A DNA stretch of 64,000 nucleotides. It comes from Strigops habroptila (lineage: Eukaryota; Chordata; Aves; Psittaciformes; Psittacidae). Shown here piece by piece: positions 13,334 to 32,660 of the stretch (its first letter is position 1; each line of letters starts with the position of its first letter). The stretch covers positions 4,322,796 through 4,386,795 of the forward strand of contig NC_044296.2 of NCBI RefSeq assembly GCF_004027225.2, read 5' to 3'. A program made the position numbers and the translations under genes. The notes under the pieces were generated by a model, which saw nothing but the letters and a program-made list of their open reading frames with translations, was not told the origin of the DNA and ran no database searches.

Positions 13334-13520
13334 GTTCGCGGGCCCCGCCCCCCCGCGCGCTCATTGGCTGAACCCAGCGCGCGTCACCGCCGAGCCCGAC
13401 GGACCCCCCCACCCCCCGCTGCGGGCGGAAGACACGTCCAGCTGGGCGGAGCGCTTAAACTACGACGTCACGCCTGGGCGTGACGTCATCGGCACGCTAC
13501 GAACAGGCCCCGAGGACACG
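13334..13520 (-). promoter_or_regulatory. RAB8A: RAB8A promoter in CpG island, with CRE and CCAAT motifs
   Basis: This ~190-bp gap lies between the RAB8A start codon and the end of the TPM4 3' UTR. It holds a GC box next to the ATG (GGCCCCGCCC, 13341-13350), a minus-strand CCAAT (13363-13367), a perfect palindromic CRE TGACGTCA at 13481-13488 and a one-mismatch CRE (CGACGTCA) at 13463-13470. There is no TATA box. The composition is CpG-rich, typical of a housekeeping promoter. ATF/CREB control is inferred from motifs only. Confidence 0.6.
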
Positions 13521-13540
13521 TCGGTAACTATGAGAAACGG

Positions 13541-13546
13541 TTTAAT
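13541..13546 (-). terminator. TPM4: Candidate TPM4 poly(A) signal for the 9d-ended transcript
   Basis: ATTAAA, the commonest variant hexamer, lies on the minus strand about 370 bases after the exon 9d stop codon. Cleavage shortly after it would end TPM4 within roughly 200 bases of the RAB8A start codon. Confidence 0.45.
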
Positions 13547-13917
13547 ATGAAACGTCGGTGAGAGGCTCGCGGCGGGGGCGACGCTACTGCGCGGGGACGG
13601 CTTCTACCGGGGCTGTATAGAAACGACCGATGGACCGGGAGCAAGAGCTGCAGCCGTGCTGGCGGTGACCAGCGCAGAGGGGGACCGGGCAGCGTGCGCG
13701 GCCCCGGGTGCAGCTCACGCTCTCCTGCACGCTGCAGGCGCGGTGGCAGCCGCTGCCCCAAGAAGAGCCTGGGCTGGCTCCCGAGGCGCGGCGGCACCGA
13801 GGCCTCACGTGCAGCTGCACTGTCCATAACTTATTGGTTCTGGCAGGGCGCGGGGAACGATGCGGGAAGTGCGGGTGGAGGGGGCAGTGCCTGTCGGCAC
13901 GGGCGTCTGGCGCCGTT

Positions 13918-22706
<8,789 letters not shown>

Positions 22707-22978
22707 GTTTGCAGCAGGGTAGGTTGTATCTGTCACGCAACTAAAAGAATTCCAAAAAGTAAAGGTTTAGGTGTTTTAACAGCTTGGGCAGAGAAAGAAG
22801 TTGCACCCAGCCAAGTCACAGAGAAAATGAGCTCAAGTGGTTGTAGAGAGCTTTAAACCCAGAGACCCCTGGACGAAACCCAGATCTACTGGCCTCTTCT
22901 CTGAGCTTTCATACACAGCCTTTCTAAGGAATGAGCTGGAACAGACTCACTAGAGGAATCTTCACCACTCCATCATCT

Positions 22979-22988
22979 CCTTATTTGG
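22979..22988. promoter_or_regulatory. TPM4: CArG box (SRF site) upstream of TPM4 exon 1a
   Basis: CCTTATTTGG is a perfect CC(A/T)6GG element. It lies about 270 bases upstream of the exon 1a start codon on the minus-strand gene. GGAATG, an M-CAT/TEAD-type core, lies close by at 22928-22933. SRF plus TEAD motifs are usual in muscle promoters, and the exon they precede starts the muscle-capable isoform. Confidence 0.5.
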
Positions 22989-23983
22989 GTCCTGTTTTCT
23001 TAAAGAGAAAACTGTTTCCATTTTTAAGCTTCTGACAGAAGCAAAAGTGTTGACATCTGAACACATGCTTGAAAGAAAGCTTATTAGCACCGCTCCGTGT
23101 TTGCAGAGCAATTAAACAGCCCAACAGATCCATGGGGACGGCCTGGCTTCTCATAATAATGGCATAAGACTAATGAAGGAAAGGATCTTTTTGGATTACT
23201 CGAAAATACATACATGTATTTATGTTAAAAATATGCAGGGTATGTTATGAGAGCAGGATTCGTGTGTGTGCTTTTCTCCTCTTCCTGTGAAAATAAGCAC
23301 TGGTGTTCAGGAACCAGCTATAATCTGTAATGGTATAATACACCACAGAGTCAGATTTAGATACCGAGTTCAGGCTCAAAGGCATTCAGTGAGTTTGAGT
23401 GCGTGTCTTTGAAATCTCACTCACTAAACACTTAGGAAACAGAATGATACACCTGAAGTTGCAGTCTGATGAGCACCATAAATTATTTCCTCTGCTGTGT
23501 GAAGGAGTCACCTTCTCTGTATCAGGCAATGCAAGAGCAGGCTCTGGGAAGAACATCAGGAGCAGCTCCACAGAGGACACTATCAAGGGCATCCACGGCC
23601 CCGGGACAAGCCCTGTTTCCTTTTGCAGTCCTATTGAGCACATCCCCATGCCCACTGCTGCCCTCTCCTATCCCTTCATATGCTCCTGCTCAGCTTTACA
23701 GCCCGACACCTGCTTTGTCCTGACTGCAGCAAGGGCACCTTCACCTCCCAGAGAAGGGCGAAAGCACTTGTTGCCTTTCCTGCCCAGGGACCTGGATGCC
23801 CTCATATTTCCCCACTTCTTTCCCAAAGTCAGGTCCCATTAACCACCCCATCATCCTTTCCTTCCTGATTCTGCTCCTGCTCTGCTCTCCACAGCCCCGA
23901 GTTCCCCCCAGGCCACGCACAGCCCATACTCCCTGCACACATCATGAGGGGGTACCAGAGGACTCGGCACAAGAACTCCCTTA

Positions 23984-24080
23984 TAGAAACATAGAATGGT
24001 TTGGGGTGGAAGGGACCTTAAAGCTCCTCCACTAGAGCAGGTTGCTCCAAGCCCCGTCCAACCTGGCCTTGAACAAACTG
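23984..24080 (-). repeat. Short CR1 3'-end fragment
   Basis: Minus-strand CR1: ATAGAATGGTTTGGGGTGGA, then AGGGACCTTAAAGCTCC, then GAGCAGGTTGCTCCAAGCCC and CCAACCTGGCCTTGAAC. Only the last ~100 bases are present. Relative to the copy at 106-492, a block of about 40 bases around the CCACGGGCAGGGACA segment is missing. Confidence 0.88.
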
Positions 24081-24189
24081 CACAAACCATCCCCAAAGCG
24101 CCACCAGGCCTGTCAAAGCACTTGCTAGGTTGCTCAGGCTGCCTTTTGGGAGAGATTTAATGCTGCTTCTATTTAACATATGAACAACC

Positions 24190-24420
24190 CTCACACCGGT
24201 ACTAAACCCAAGCCCTGCGCCCCCGCCGCTGCCTGACAGAGCGCTTCGCCCCGCCCCGCCCCCAAGATGGCTGCCGGGGAGCGCCCCCAAGGGCTGTGTA
24301 GTGGCAGCGCCAAGATGGCGGCGCGCCCGAGGACTACAGCTCCCAGAGGGCTGTGCGCGATCGTCCCCCGCCCTGCGGCCGCTTGGCCGATGGCGCCCAA
24401 CACCTTCTGTACCTCCATCA
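24190..24420 (+). promoter_or_regulatory. Orphan CpG-island promoter with YY1 and ZNF143-like motifs
   Basis: A compact GC-rich block carries tandem GC boxes (CGCCCCGCCCCGCCCCC near 24247-24263), two YY1-type motifs in the same orientation (AAGATGGCTGC at 24264-24274 and AAGATGGCGGC at 24312-24322) and a ZNF143-like site ACTACAGCTCCCAGAGGGC from 24333. This combination marks housekeeping promoters, and sense-strand YY1 motifs usually lie just downstream of a start site, which suggests + strand transcription. No coding exon could be joined to it. It could also hold a non-coding 5' exon of TPM4 on the minus strand (a possible GTGAGG donor lies near 24190) or start a long non-coding RNA. Confidence 0.6.
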
Positions 24421-24561
24421 CTAATTAATGGCAATTAAATACCCCCGGGTTCAGCCGCCTGACCGTGTCCTCCCTGCCCCCTTTATAAAACAGTATTCGT
24501 GATTTTTAACAGCCATAGGTTGAGTGTTCTCTGGGAAGCCGGTGCTGGCTCTTCCCGATCT

Positions 24562-24577
24562 GGTGTGTGTGTGTGTA
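24562..24577. repeat. (TG)n microsatellite
   Basis: A perfect TG run of eight units. Confidence 0.9.
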
Positions 24578-27500
24578 GTTGGCACACTTCACATCATTAA
24601 ATGTGCTTTATCCCTAAGAAATCACCATATTTGCCTCCCCTCCCCAGGCACTGCTGCAACAAGGTGGCCTCATGGGCAATTCCAATGATTTGAACAGTGA
24701 AAGATCAGAAAACACAGGTCCTGAGCCCAGGAGCAGGACTAAGGAGTGTGGCACTAAATTAATAGTGCTGTTGAACCTGTAGAAATGACATTAAAACCGA
24801 ATAAACTATATCAATATCCATCATGGCTTGCATTTCCCCTTGCCCTCCTTGCCCATGAGCTTGCTGGCTCAGCCCTGGCCAAGGGCAGCAGGTTGCTGCA
24901 GGGATTTGGGCTGATGCTGAAAGCCCAGGTCGGAGTTTGGGTTGGTGCTGGTGATCACAGACCGGTGCTGAAGTGCTTGAGGAAGCACACGGGGGTCCTG
25001 GCAGCTGCCCCATCTGCCAGCCAGTGCCACGCAGCCATGATGACCTCCACTCGCTTTCTTCAGGGCAATGTGTACCTTTAATAAGCTATTTCTGCTGACT
25101 GTGCCCTGGTGGTCCAGCTCACTGGCTGCTCCTGTGACTTCAAACCGTTGGCTGTGTTTTTTGCAGCTCCTTCGGCAATTCCCTCTATCCATGGCACCAC
25201 TGTGAGCATCCTGCCTCCGGACCAGACCCCACAGGGGTGTACCCATTCCACCCTGTGGTCCTGCACACCACGAGGGGTACATGTGCCACAGGCTCTATCT
25301 GTAGCTCTTTTTCAGAAGGAGCAGGTTTTGGGGTGCAGCTTTAGAGACGCATCAAGTAGAGGAGAAAACGAAGGTGGGAGGGGAATGACTGCGTTAGCCC
25401 TTTTTGACCTGGCCCATGTAGGAACTCGCGTGATGGAGGCGGACACAAGACCATGCACGCCTCTCCCTGGGACTGCAGCTGCATTTAGCCTTAGGTGAGT
25501 GTTTCGAGCTGTTTCTATGGCTGCTCTGGCAGCCTCTTCATGATTTGTGATTATTGAGGAGCAGAAGTGGCTTTCCAATCAGCTCACCAGCCCTTCTCTC
25601 CTGCTGCAGACTTGGGCAGGCTCAGAATCAGGGCTGGGGAAGTGAACACTGAACAAATCTCTTTTGCCTTTGTATTTCTATTGCAGGAAAGTAATTTTTC
25701 TAATCAACTCTGTAGAATGACTCAGAGCCACATTTAGAAAGGAACATCAAGGAACATGTCACCCTGTGTAGCCCTTCAAGCAGGTACATTCCCTTCTTCT
25801 CTCCCTGCTTCACGAGCTGGAGAAAAATACCTGAACAATTCACTGTGGTGCCCCGGTGATGATAATCCTGTCACTCCCACAGCCTCTGGCTTTTGTTAGC
25901 TTGGAAAACAGCGAGAACCAGGAGAGGAAGAAGAGCCCTCCAAAGCACTGATTTATTTCTTTTTCTTTCGGGCAGCAGAAAGGTGCTTTACAGGCTGTAG
26001 GAGTTCCTTTGTTTTTCCTTCTCTTCCAGAGGGATTGTTTGGGCCTAGCAAGGCTTGGCAAGGTTGGATGTATAAATAGGAGAGAATACCAAAAGGAAGT
26101 GAAGTTGGATTGCTCCAGAGTGTGCTCATTTCTTTGGCAGACACTGCATGGGAGCATGTCGCAGCAGGCATTTTAACAGACTGGGAGACCTGTGGCCTCA
26201 CGTCTGGCAGGTCTCAATTTTCTATGCTCTCAATCCCTATTCCTTTCTTATTGCCCAGAAGTTAGCTGGGACCCACACCATGTCCCATTTCAGGATCTGG
26301 GAAAAGCAGACACTTTATATCCCCATTTTCTCCCCTGGCTCCTGCTCCATTCTATACTCCTGGTCACAAAGATCACCTTCCTCTCTTTCACACTGATTGA
26401 GCTCCAACTCCTCCTCAAGCTGCAAATGTCAAGGCTAGAAACATTTGAAGGCAGAAGAAAGAAGCTTGACGATCCCTTACGAAATTTTCTTTGGTTTCTT
26501 AATGTAAGTATCTCCTAACGGTCTACTCTCTTGTGTAAATTTTCTGCTCTAAACACGACATAAGCTGGTGTATCATGTAGCAAAGGTGGTGCTGGAATGA
26601 ACATCAAGCTTGTCTCTTCCTAGTGCTTCCTTTTAAATGACAAAATCCATAAACCCTCACATCTCACCGAATTTCTTTTCTTTGTGGGTTCTCCCTGCAG
26701 GGCTGTCTCCCAGGGTGAAGCGTACAGCGGGGCAGGAATGGTTTGTAATACCCTCTTTCTGCTACTTTCGCATTAAGGATCCACTACCATGGACAATGAC
26801 AAGGTACTGGGCTCAGTGTGAGCAAAAGCGTACATCTACTCTTCCTGTGCTTACATCCAAGGGGAATTTACCTCTTTTCTTAAGTAATTCTGGTTATCTG
26901 CAACTTCCAGCAGGGTCTTGAAGACGTGAGATGCTGAACTGGACACCGGAAGAAAGCAAATCCCATCCTATATGCATGTTAAGATTTCTGGCTAATACAG
27001 AATGGCACAGAGAGGATGCCAAAAGAGGAAGAATCAGCAGTCTCTATTCCAAGACCTTGACTACTCTTCCCTTCTCTGGGTTGTATGTATTGCCTTCACC
27101 AGTGAGACCCATTCAGTTGCAGAGAAGGATTTGCCTTTACACCTAACCACAATCATCTGTATGAACCATCCCTTCCACGGTTACTTTGCTATTACAGCCC
27201 TTTTCTAGGCCCCAGGGGAAGCTTTAAGCTCTTCCTTGCCATTAGATGGCAATGTAGATCCACAAATCCTATTTCTACCTTGAGCCCCTGGAAAATCATC
27301 TTGCTGCTGGTGGAATGGCTGGTAGAGCCTCATATCTTCGATTTCTGCTTACCTCACCTCTTAACACTGAGGCATCCTGAATTTGTTTCACCTGCAAACG
27401 AGTGGAGCTGCCTGCCTGGGATGCCAGCTCCTCTGGAGTCCTCAGTGGCACGAGCATTCACTCTTCCTTTCCATCTAGGGCTCTCCTTTGTGCACAGAGG

Positions 27501-29689
27501 TTTATTCTTCCAGCAGTTAATTCATTTGTCTCTTGTTCTGCTGTTTCCACAAGCATTTTGCTGTCTTGCTTCTTTCTCAGCTTATTGCCAAACCTGGCAG
27601 GCGAGTGAGTCATGCGCTGCTGCAGGCCAAACCCTGGAGGATACAGACTTCTTCCTAGGGTCATGAATCTCCCATCTGGGAAGCTATAAAGAACTGCAGT
27701 GAGAAATAACTACCACCGCAAAATGCTTTCCTCCATATCCATTTTTCAGCTTTTCCATTGTCTGCACTTGACTGGTTCATTTAACATGTGCGTTACTGGG
27801 GTTTTTTTCCTCTACATTTCCTTTTCCAGCAGAAAATGTCACCAACTCACACCCAACTTTTGCTCAGAAAACTTGCAGGTTCATTTGTTGCTCCAAAACC
27901 AGGCAAGTTTGCTCCTTCGGAGCTGAACATACAGAGCAGTTTTCTGGAGCCTGTTTAAATCTAAATCCCATTCCAAACAGTCTACCAGTTCTCAGCAATG
28001 CAATATTGATGCTGGGCAGCTAGCCAGGTTGTTGGATCTTTCGGAGTCTGATCTGGATACTGCAGCAGACTGTGGTCTAGAACAGGGCAGGATGACAGGG
28101 ACATTTTCCTCTGTGCCAGGCAAGGATGGGAGATTGCACAGGTATTCAGAGGAAGAGAGAGGACCCTATATAGCTTGACGGGCAGATGACAGGACCGGGT
28201 CAGTGCAGAGACTGTCACCTTCCCTCATCACTCACACCTCCTGTATATGTTAACATAAGCCCCTTTCAGCTTTTCTGGATTTTAGTCTAAACAATGAGGA
28301 TTTTGCCCTAATCCCCAGGAGAAGTGCTCCTCCACCACAGAAAGGCTCTCTTTATTCCTGGTGCACAAGAAGTTAATAGCATTCCTAAGCACTCTTGCAG
28401 ATGTGAGCCGTATGCTGTAGATAAGTTATATCAGAAGAAAGTGTTATCACTTGAGCTTACGTATTTTGTGCTTACCCACTGGACTCTAAAAAGCTTTTGC
28501 ATTTAATTACCCATTTCTCAAAGCATTTATTAATAATTTATTAGCTCTTTGTTCGTTCGCTGGAGATGTAAGTTGCCATATAAAGTGAGCCCAGTCATTT
28601 TATAACCAAGCACATCTCGGGAGGAGGAAAGCACTGGGTGATAGGAAAGGCCTTATTCATCTTGGCACACGGTGGTACAGCTCTAGCTGGGGCCACTGGG
28701 TGCTTCAGAAATAGAAATACAGGCACTTTAAGCTGCCCCATCACCTCAGATATCTGGGGCACTGAATAAATTAGGTGGCAAGCCACATATTGGACTGGAG
28801 ATTTCTGACCTTATCACTGTCAAGCCTCATGATTCATCCTACCTGGCCATTCACTTCTGTGAGTGGACATTTCCCTGTGCTCCCCAGCACCAGTGTGGGC
28901 CTCCAAGCTTACAACACTGCAGCCTTCCCTCTGCACCATCAGCTAATGAAGCGGGAGGACAACCATGGGGCAGAGAACATGCCCACCAGCAGGATCGTGT
29001 ACTTAGGGGAGTCTAACAAAAAGCCTCTCTTTGGCACACAGGTAGAGTTGCAGGTATAAGCGTGGTCAAGGGCAAACATCTCTCACACTTCATCCCTTCC
29101 CATCTGTCTGCTCTCAAACACAAACTCACCTCGAAGAAATATCAGAGGAGAATCCTCAGTGTTCAGTATTACTGACCACAAGTCCTGGGAGCTTCAGGAA
29201 ACAGTGAAGTATCTTCCTTGCTGGAAAGACAAGCACTGTCAGAGTGGTTTCCTCAAAGACTTACAGGCTCTGCCAGGGAATCAGGGTGAAATTTTCCCTG
29301 GATGTTGCAGTTTCCCTGTGATTGCTACCAGGAAATACAGAACCCTTTATTTCTTTATAGAGCAACATCCCACTTCTCCCCTGTTGTCCTCTGCAGGGAG
29401 AGCAGCACAGCAAGCAGCAAAACACCGCCACTGCCAAACAAACTGCCTAAGAAATGAGTGTCTCTATTCTGCCATTATAAGAAGACATTATAAGGCCCAG
29501 GATCATCTCAACCAGCTTGAGACATCTTGATGAGGCACCTAATTTAGGCAGGTGTTTCTCTTTTGCTCTAGTCAATGGAGTAAGGAAGCTTTGAGAACAG
29601 AAGCAGCGGTAACATTTTATAAATGCTATTGCTTTATTTCTCCCCCTTCCCCTCAAAACAATCAGAGCCCACCAGAGTTTTAAATTGCT
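24578..29689. other. Gene-free stretch between the orphan promoter and TINCR
   Basis: I see no gene in these 5 kb. Several frames of 80-130 codons occur on both strands, but none shows a protein family motif, coiled coil, membrane pattern or clean exon borders. Around 28490-28590 an AT-rich block with ATTTAATTACC, TTATTAATAATTTATTAG and CGTTCGCTGG looks less neutral than its surroundings. Confidence 0.4.
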
Positions 29690-30230
29690 TTTCAGGCTTT
29701 CCTAATGAACGTTTCGCTGAACATTTGCATGGCTTCTGTTTGCCCTCGATATGGGCAAAAGCTTAAGTCAATAAGTTAGTATTTGATTTGTAAATAATGC
29801 CAGAGCGACACATTATTGCAGATTCTCAGGTCTCTGACTCCATGTCTTGTCCTCCAGATGTGACATGTCAGAGACATCACCCAAGCAGGCTGCAAGGCAC
29901 AGGCTAGGGGATGGAAATCAAAATCATTTGGAGGAAAACCATCAGAACTTTATCCTGTACCTCTGTTTAGCCCACAAACCATCAGAAGCTGGTGAAATAA
30001 TTGCTTTGGACAGATAATAAAACATCCTCCAGCAAAACTAAGGTACTTAATATACTGCCCAAGTCAATTTCCCTTATTTCTGCTGTCCTCTTGCTTTTAA
30101 TAATGGTTTAATGAAAAATTCAAAATTAATTGGAACTGGCATTAGACATTCACGTGTTCCAGCGAGGGCTTCACTGCTTCAATATTTCATAAGCTGACTT
30201 TGCTGCTACGCTTCTCCTTATCCTGGCTTT
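29690..30230. other. Candidate conserved non-coding element
   Basis: An AT-rich block with dense homeodomain-type cores (AAATTAATTGG, TTTAATAATGGTTTAATG, ATTTGTAAATAATGCC) and few repeats. The look is that of vertebrate developmental enhancers, but conservation cannot be tested here. Confidence 0.25.
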
Positions 30231-30624
30231 CATAGGCTAGAATATAATCTCTTCATAAAATGAAGGGTCCCAGTATGGGTGGATGGGGCTGCAGGAGAAA
30301 AGTGTGCAACCACATCAGAGGCAAAGAAATGAGAAGCAAAGCTGTGTGTTTTCTTTCCGCCACCATCCCCCTTTCCCATGTCATGATACACATCTGAGCC
30401 TCGCCTGGAAAGAGCTGTCCTAAAAATAACCAGGAGCTGTCTGAAAGGTGTCTGAGGGAGGTATCTGGCAGCTGTCAGGCTGCTGCGCATGCTGGAAGGA
30501 TGGAGCTGATGGACTCGTTGACACCAGACGGGCTCTGCTGTAATAAGAATGCCTTATGCTTCCCTTGGCTCTCACCGGGCAAAGTCTGTTGGCCAGAGCC
30601 AAGAGATCAGACCTCGGTGTGTCT

Positions 30625-30693
30625 GGGGCCTGATCCAGTTCTGGCTGCCGTCAATGAGAGTCTCCCTTTGGATGGCAGTAGGAATTCCATCAG
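30625..30693. repeat. Relic of an old dispersed amniote repeat (unassigned family)
   Basis: The pattern GGGGCCTGATCCAGTTCTGG followed by CCGTCAATGAGAGTCTCCC resembles an old repeat common in reptile genomes, with a core like CTGATCCTG...TGAAGTCAATGGGAGT. Related pieces lie at 45467-45513, 45566-45665, 45785-45837, 47955-48030 and 55321-55366. Confidence 0.4.
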
Positions 30694-30889
30694 CTTCTTT
30701 ACCCCTGAGACTCTGGCTTTACACCAGGGATGATTTGTGGTTCCCCAAGTGAATGTCACCCCAATGGAGAAGGATACACCAGGCCCCAGGCTTGAAAGTT
30801 TCTGTAGGTCTCTGAAAGTGAGACCTATCACTGAGATGCCTAGATATGGGGATCAGAGTCTAACTTTTGACACTTCTTTGTAATAACAG

Positions 30890-30950
30890 CTTTGCACCAC
30901 TCTGTGCCTCAGTTTCTCCTTCTCTAGTAGGGGTGGTGTTCTGTCTTCAA
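30890..30950 (+). repeat. MIR-like SINE fragment
   Basis: CACTCTGTGCCTCAGTTTCT followed by CCTTCTCTAGTAGGGGTGG matches the MIR 3' core (CTCTGAGCCTCAGTTTCCTCATCTGTAAAATGGGG). It is diverged, as expected for a SINE family predating the bird-mammal split. Confidence 0.55.
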
Positions 30951-31071
30951 CATTATCAACAGATCTGTAGATCCATGCATTTTTAAATGCTTCCAGACCA
31001 TTACTGTGCTAAAAGCTCTTCCTGTTTCCCACAAGGCACTTAATGGGCACGTGTTACACCACGCAACAGTC

Positions 31072-31175
31072 ATGAGATGAGCAAACAGAAACACGAAGGT
31101 ATGACATGACTCATGTCAAACCTTTGCAGCTACTCAGTGGCCGAGTGAGGACCCAAGAATCCCAGACCCCAGCAA
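31072..31175 (-). repeat. MIR-like SINE fragment, inverted to the previous one
   Basis: AGATGAGCAAACAGAAACAC, then CATGTCAAACCTTTGCAGCT, then CAGTGGCCGAGTGAGGACCC and AAGAATCCCAGA follow the MIR minus-strand order (GATGAGGAAACTGAGGCACAG...GGTCACACAGCTAGTAAGTGGCAGAG...GAACCCAGG). It faces the fragment at 30890-30950. Confidence 0.5.
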
Positions 31176-32442
31176 AACATTCCTACCTTTGCAGTGACCG
31201 AATCTGGAAACAAAATCTTGCTAGCAGAAGCTTCAGTCCTTCTCAAGTGCACAGGGGAATCTCCATTGCCTGTGGTGTAGCTGAAGATATTTGCGGCTGT
31301 TCTTGGCAGAGACACAGTGTGCTGGGGAGGGAAAAAGAAGAGAGATGTGAAGAAAGGGTGGAACCCTTGTTTCTCACTGGGAGAGTGGACACCTCTCTTG
31401 TTCTCAATAGGAGCTGCCTGCTGCCACATCTGAAGATCTGACTGTTTTGTTACCTAACGAGCAAGAGCAGCCCCTTTTTAGTAAAGAGCAGACTCTGAAG
31501 TCAACTATCTTGCAGTACTTTGGTCTAAAAATAGTGGTCTGTGTTGAGAAGAATGGACAAGGGAATTAATTCCTGTAACGTGGGCTGTAGGAAATTACCT
31601 ACAAGATAAGAGGGTGACTTGATCTTTTTGAGCAAAAGAGAAAAAAAAAAAAAGAAACAAGAGACTTCCTTATCTTGATGATGTTTGCTCTGAAGTATCA
31701 TCTTGTGACTGCCTGAGTCTGCCTTGCAGGATCATTCAACTACAAGCAGCTCCCGTGGCTGGCATTGCTCTCTTCCTTTCTTTTGGAGGTGGTGGTGTAT
31801 GTACCAAAGCATTGCTTGTCCCTGTTGGTGTTCTGGTGCCTCCTGGTTGCCTCCAGTAGCCTGCAGCCCCGTGATGCTGATCCTGCCCACATGTTAGAGC
31901 AGGATGCAATCAGCCCTTCAATTAGGCAGAGATTTGAAAGGAAATCAAGATGATGAAGCAGTGAGGAGCACGTGTGAGTCCATATTAGATATCTGGTGGG
32001 ATTATGAGCAATGAATGAGTCCTACCACTTTTGGAGGGTCCCAGCCTGTTTACCTGCAATAACTATACACATCTTGTAGTGGGAAACTGTGCTGCACTAA
32101 TGAGGGGTGTTCACACCAACCAGGCTCTGTGCCTCCTTCAGGGTGCTCTGGCTCTCATCCGTGAGGAATTTTTCACTATGCAGAGTACTTTTCTTCATTA
32201 AAATGGCCATGTTAAATAGCTGTGAGGTTCCTCCACGCCTACTTTGTTAAACTGATCTACTCCACAGCTGGCAGCTCTTTAGAGAAGGAGACATGAGGTT
32301 ACTAAACCCATTCATTTCTCACATGCACCCACGTTTCTAATGGCTCTGGAGACCCAGCTTTAAAGTCCTCTGAGAGCCATTGGAATGAACAGCACTTTGT
32401 GAAGACATTATAATTACGATGGGATTTAGGGGTGTGTGGAAA

Positions 32443-32449
32443 TGAGTCA
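32443..32449. promoter_or_regulatory. TINCR: AP-1 site upstream of TINCR
   Basis: TGAGTCA is a perfect AP-1 element 211 bases upstream of the TINCR start codon. AP-1 sites are common in promoters of epidermal differentiation genes, which fits the known keratinocyte expression of TINCR. Function here is inferred. Confidence 0.4.
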
Positions 32450-32660
32450 TGGAGACGTTTCCCAGCCAGCAGGCTCTTGGAGCCAGGTGAGCTCTTCCCT
32501 GGAATGTGAAGCATGCAGCACAGCAACTGGGAGGAACAGGTTTGGCAGGACACCTTAAGTTGTTCACAGCAGACAGCCTCTTCAGAGCCACATCCCTGCT
32601 TTACCCCCCTCCCAGCTGGATGCTGCTCTCTGCCACACTGGCCCTGGTGAGCTGGAGAGG

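Noticed and set aside
12881-13483. 200-codon + strand frame across RAB8A exons 1-2
   Set aside because: It is antisense to proven RAB8A exons and their GC-rich intron; the composition is proline/arginine-rich with no domain.
22734-22736. An upstream in-frame start giving a 10-residue extension to TPM4 exon 1a
   Set aside because: The codon is GTG, not ATG; the ATG at 22704-22706 gives the conserved tropomyosin N-terminus.
24391-24429. Mini-frame MAPNTFCTSITN just after the orphan promoter
   Set aside because: Twelve codons with a fair start context, but no splice donor or similarity to support a coding first exon.
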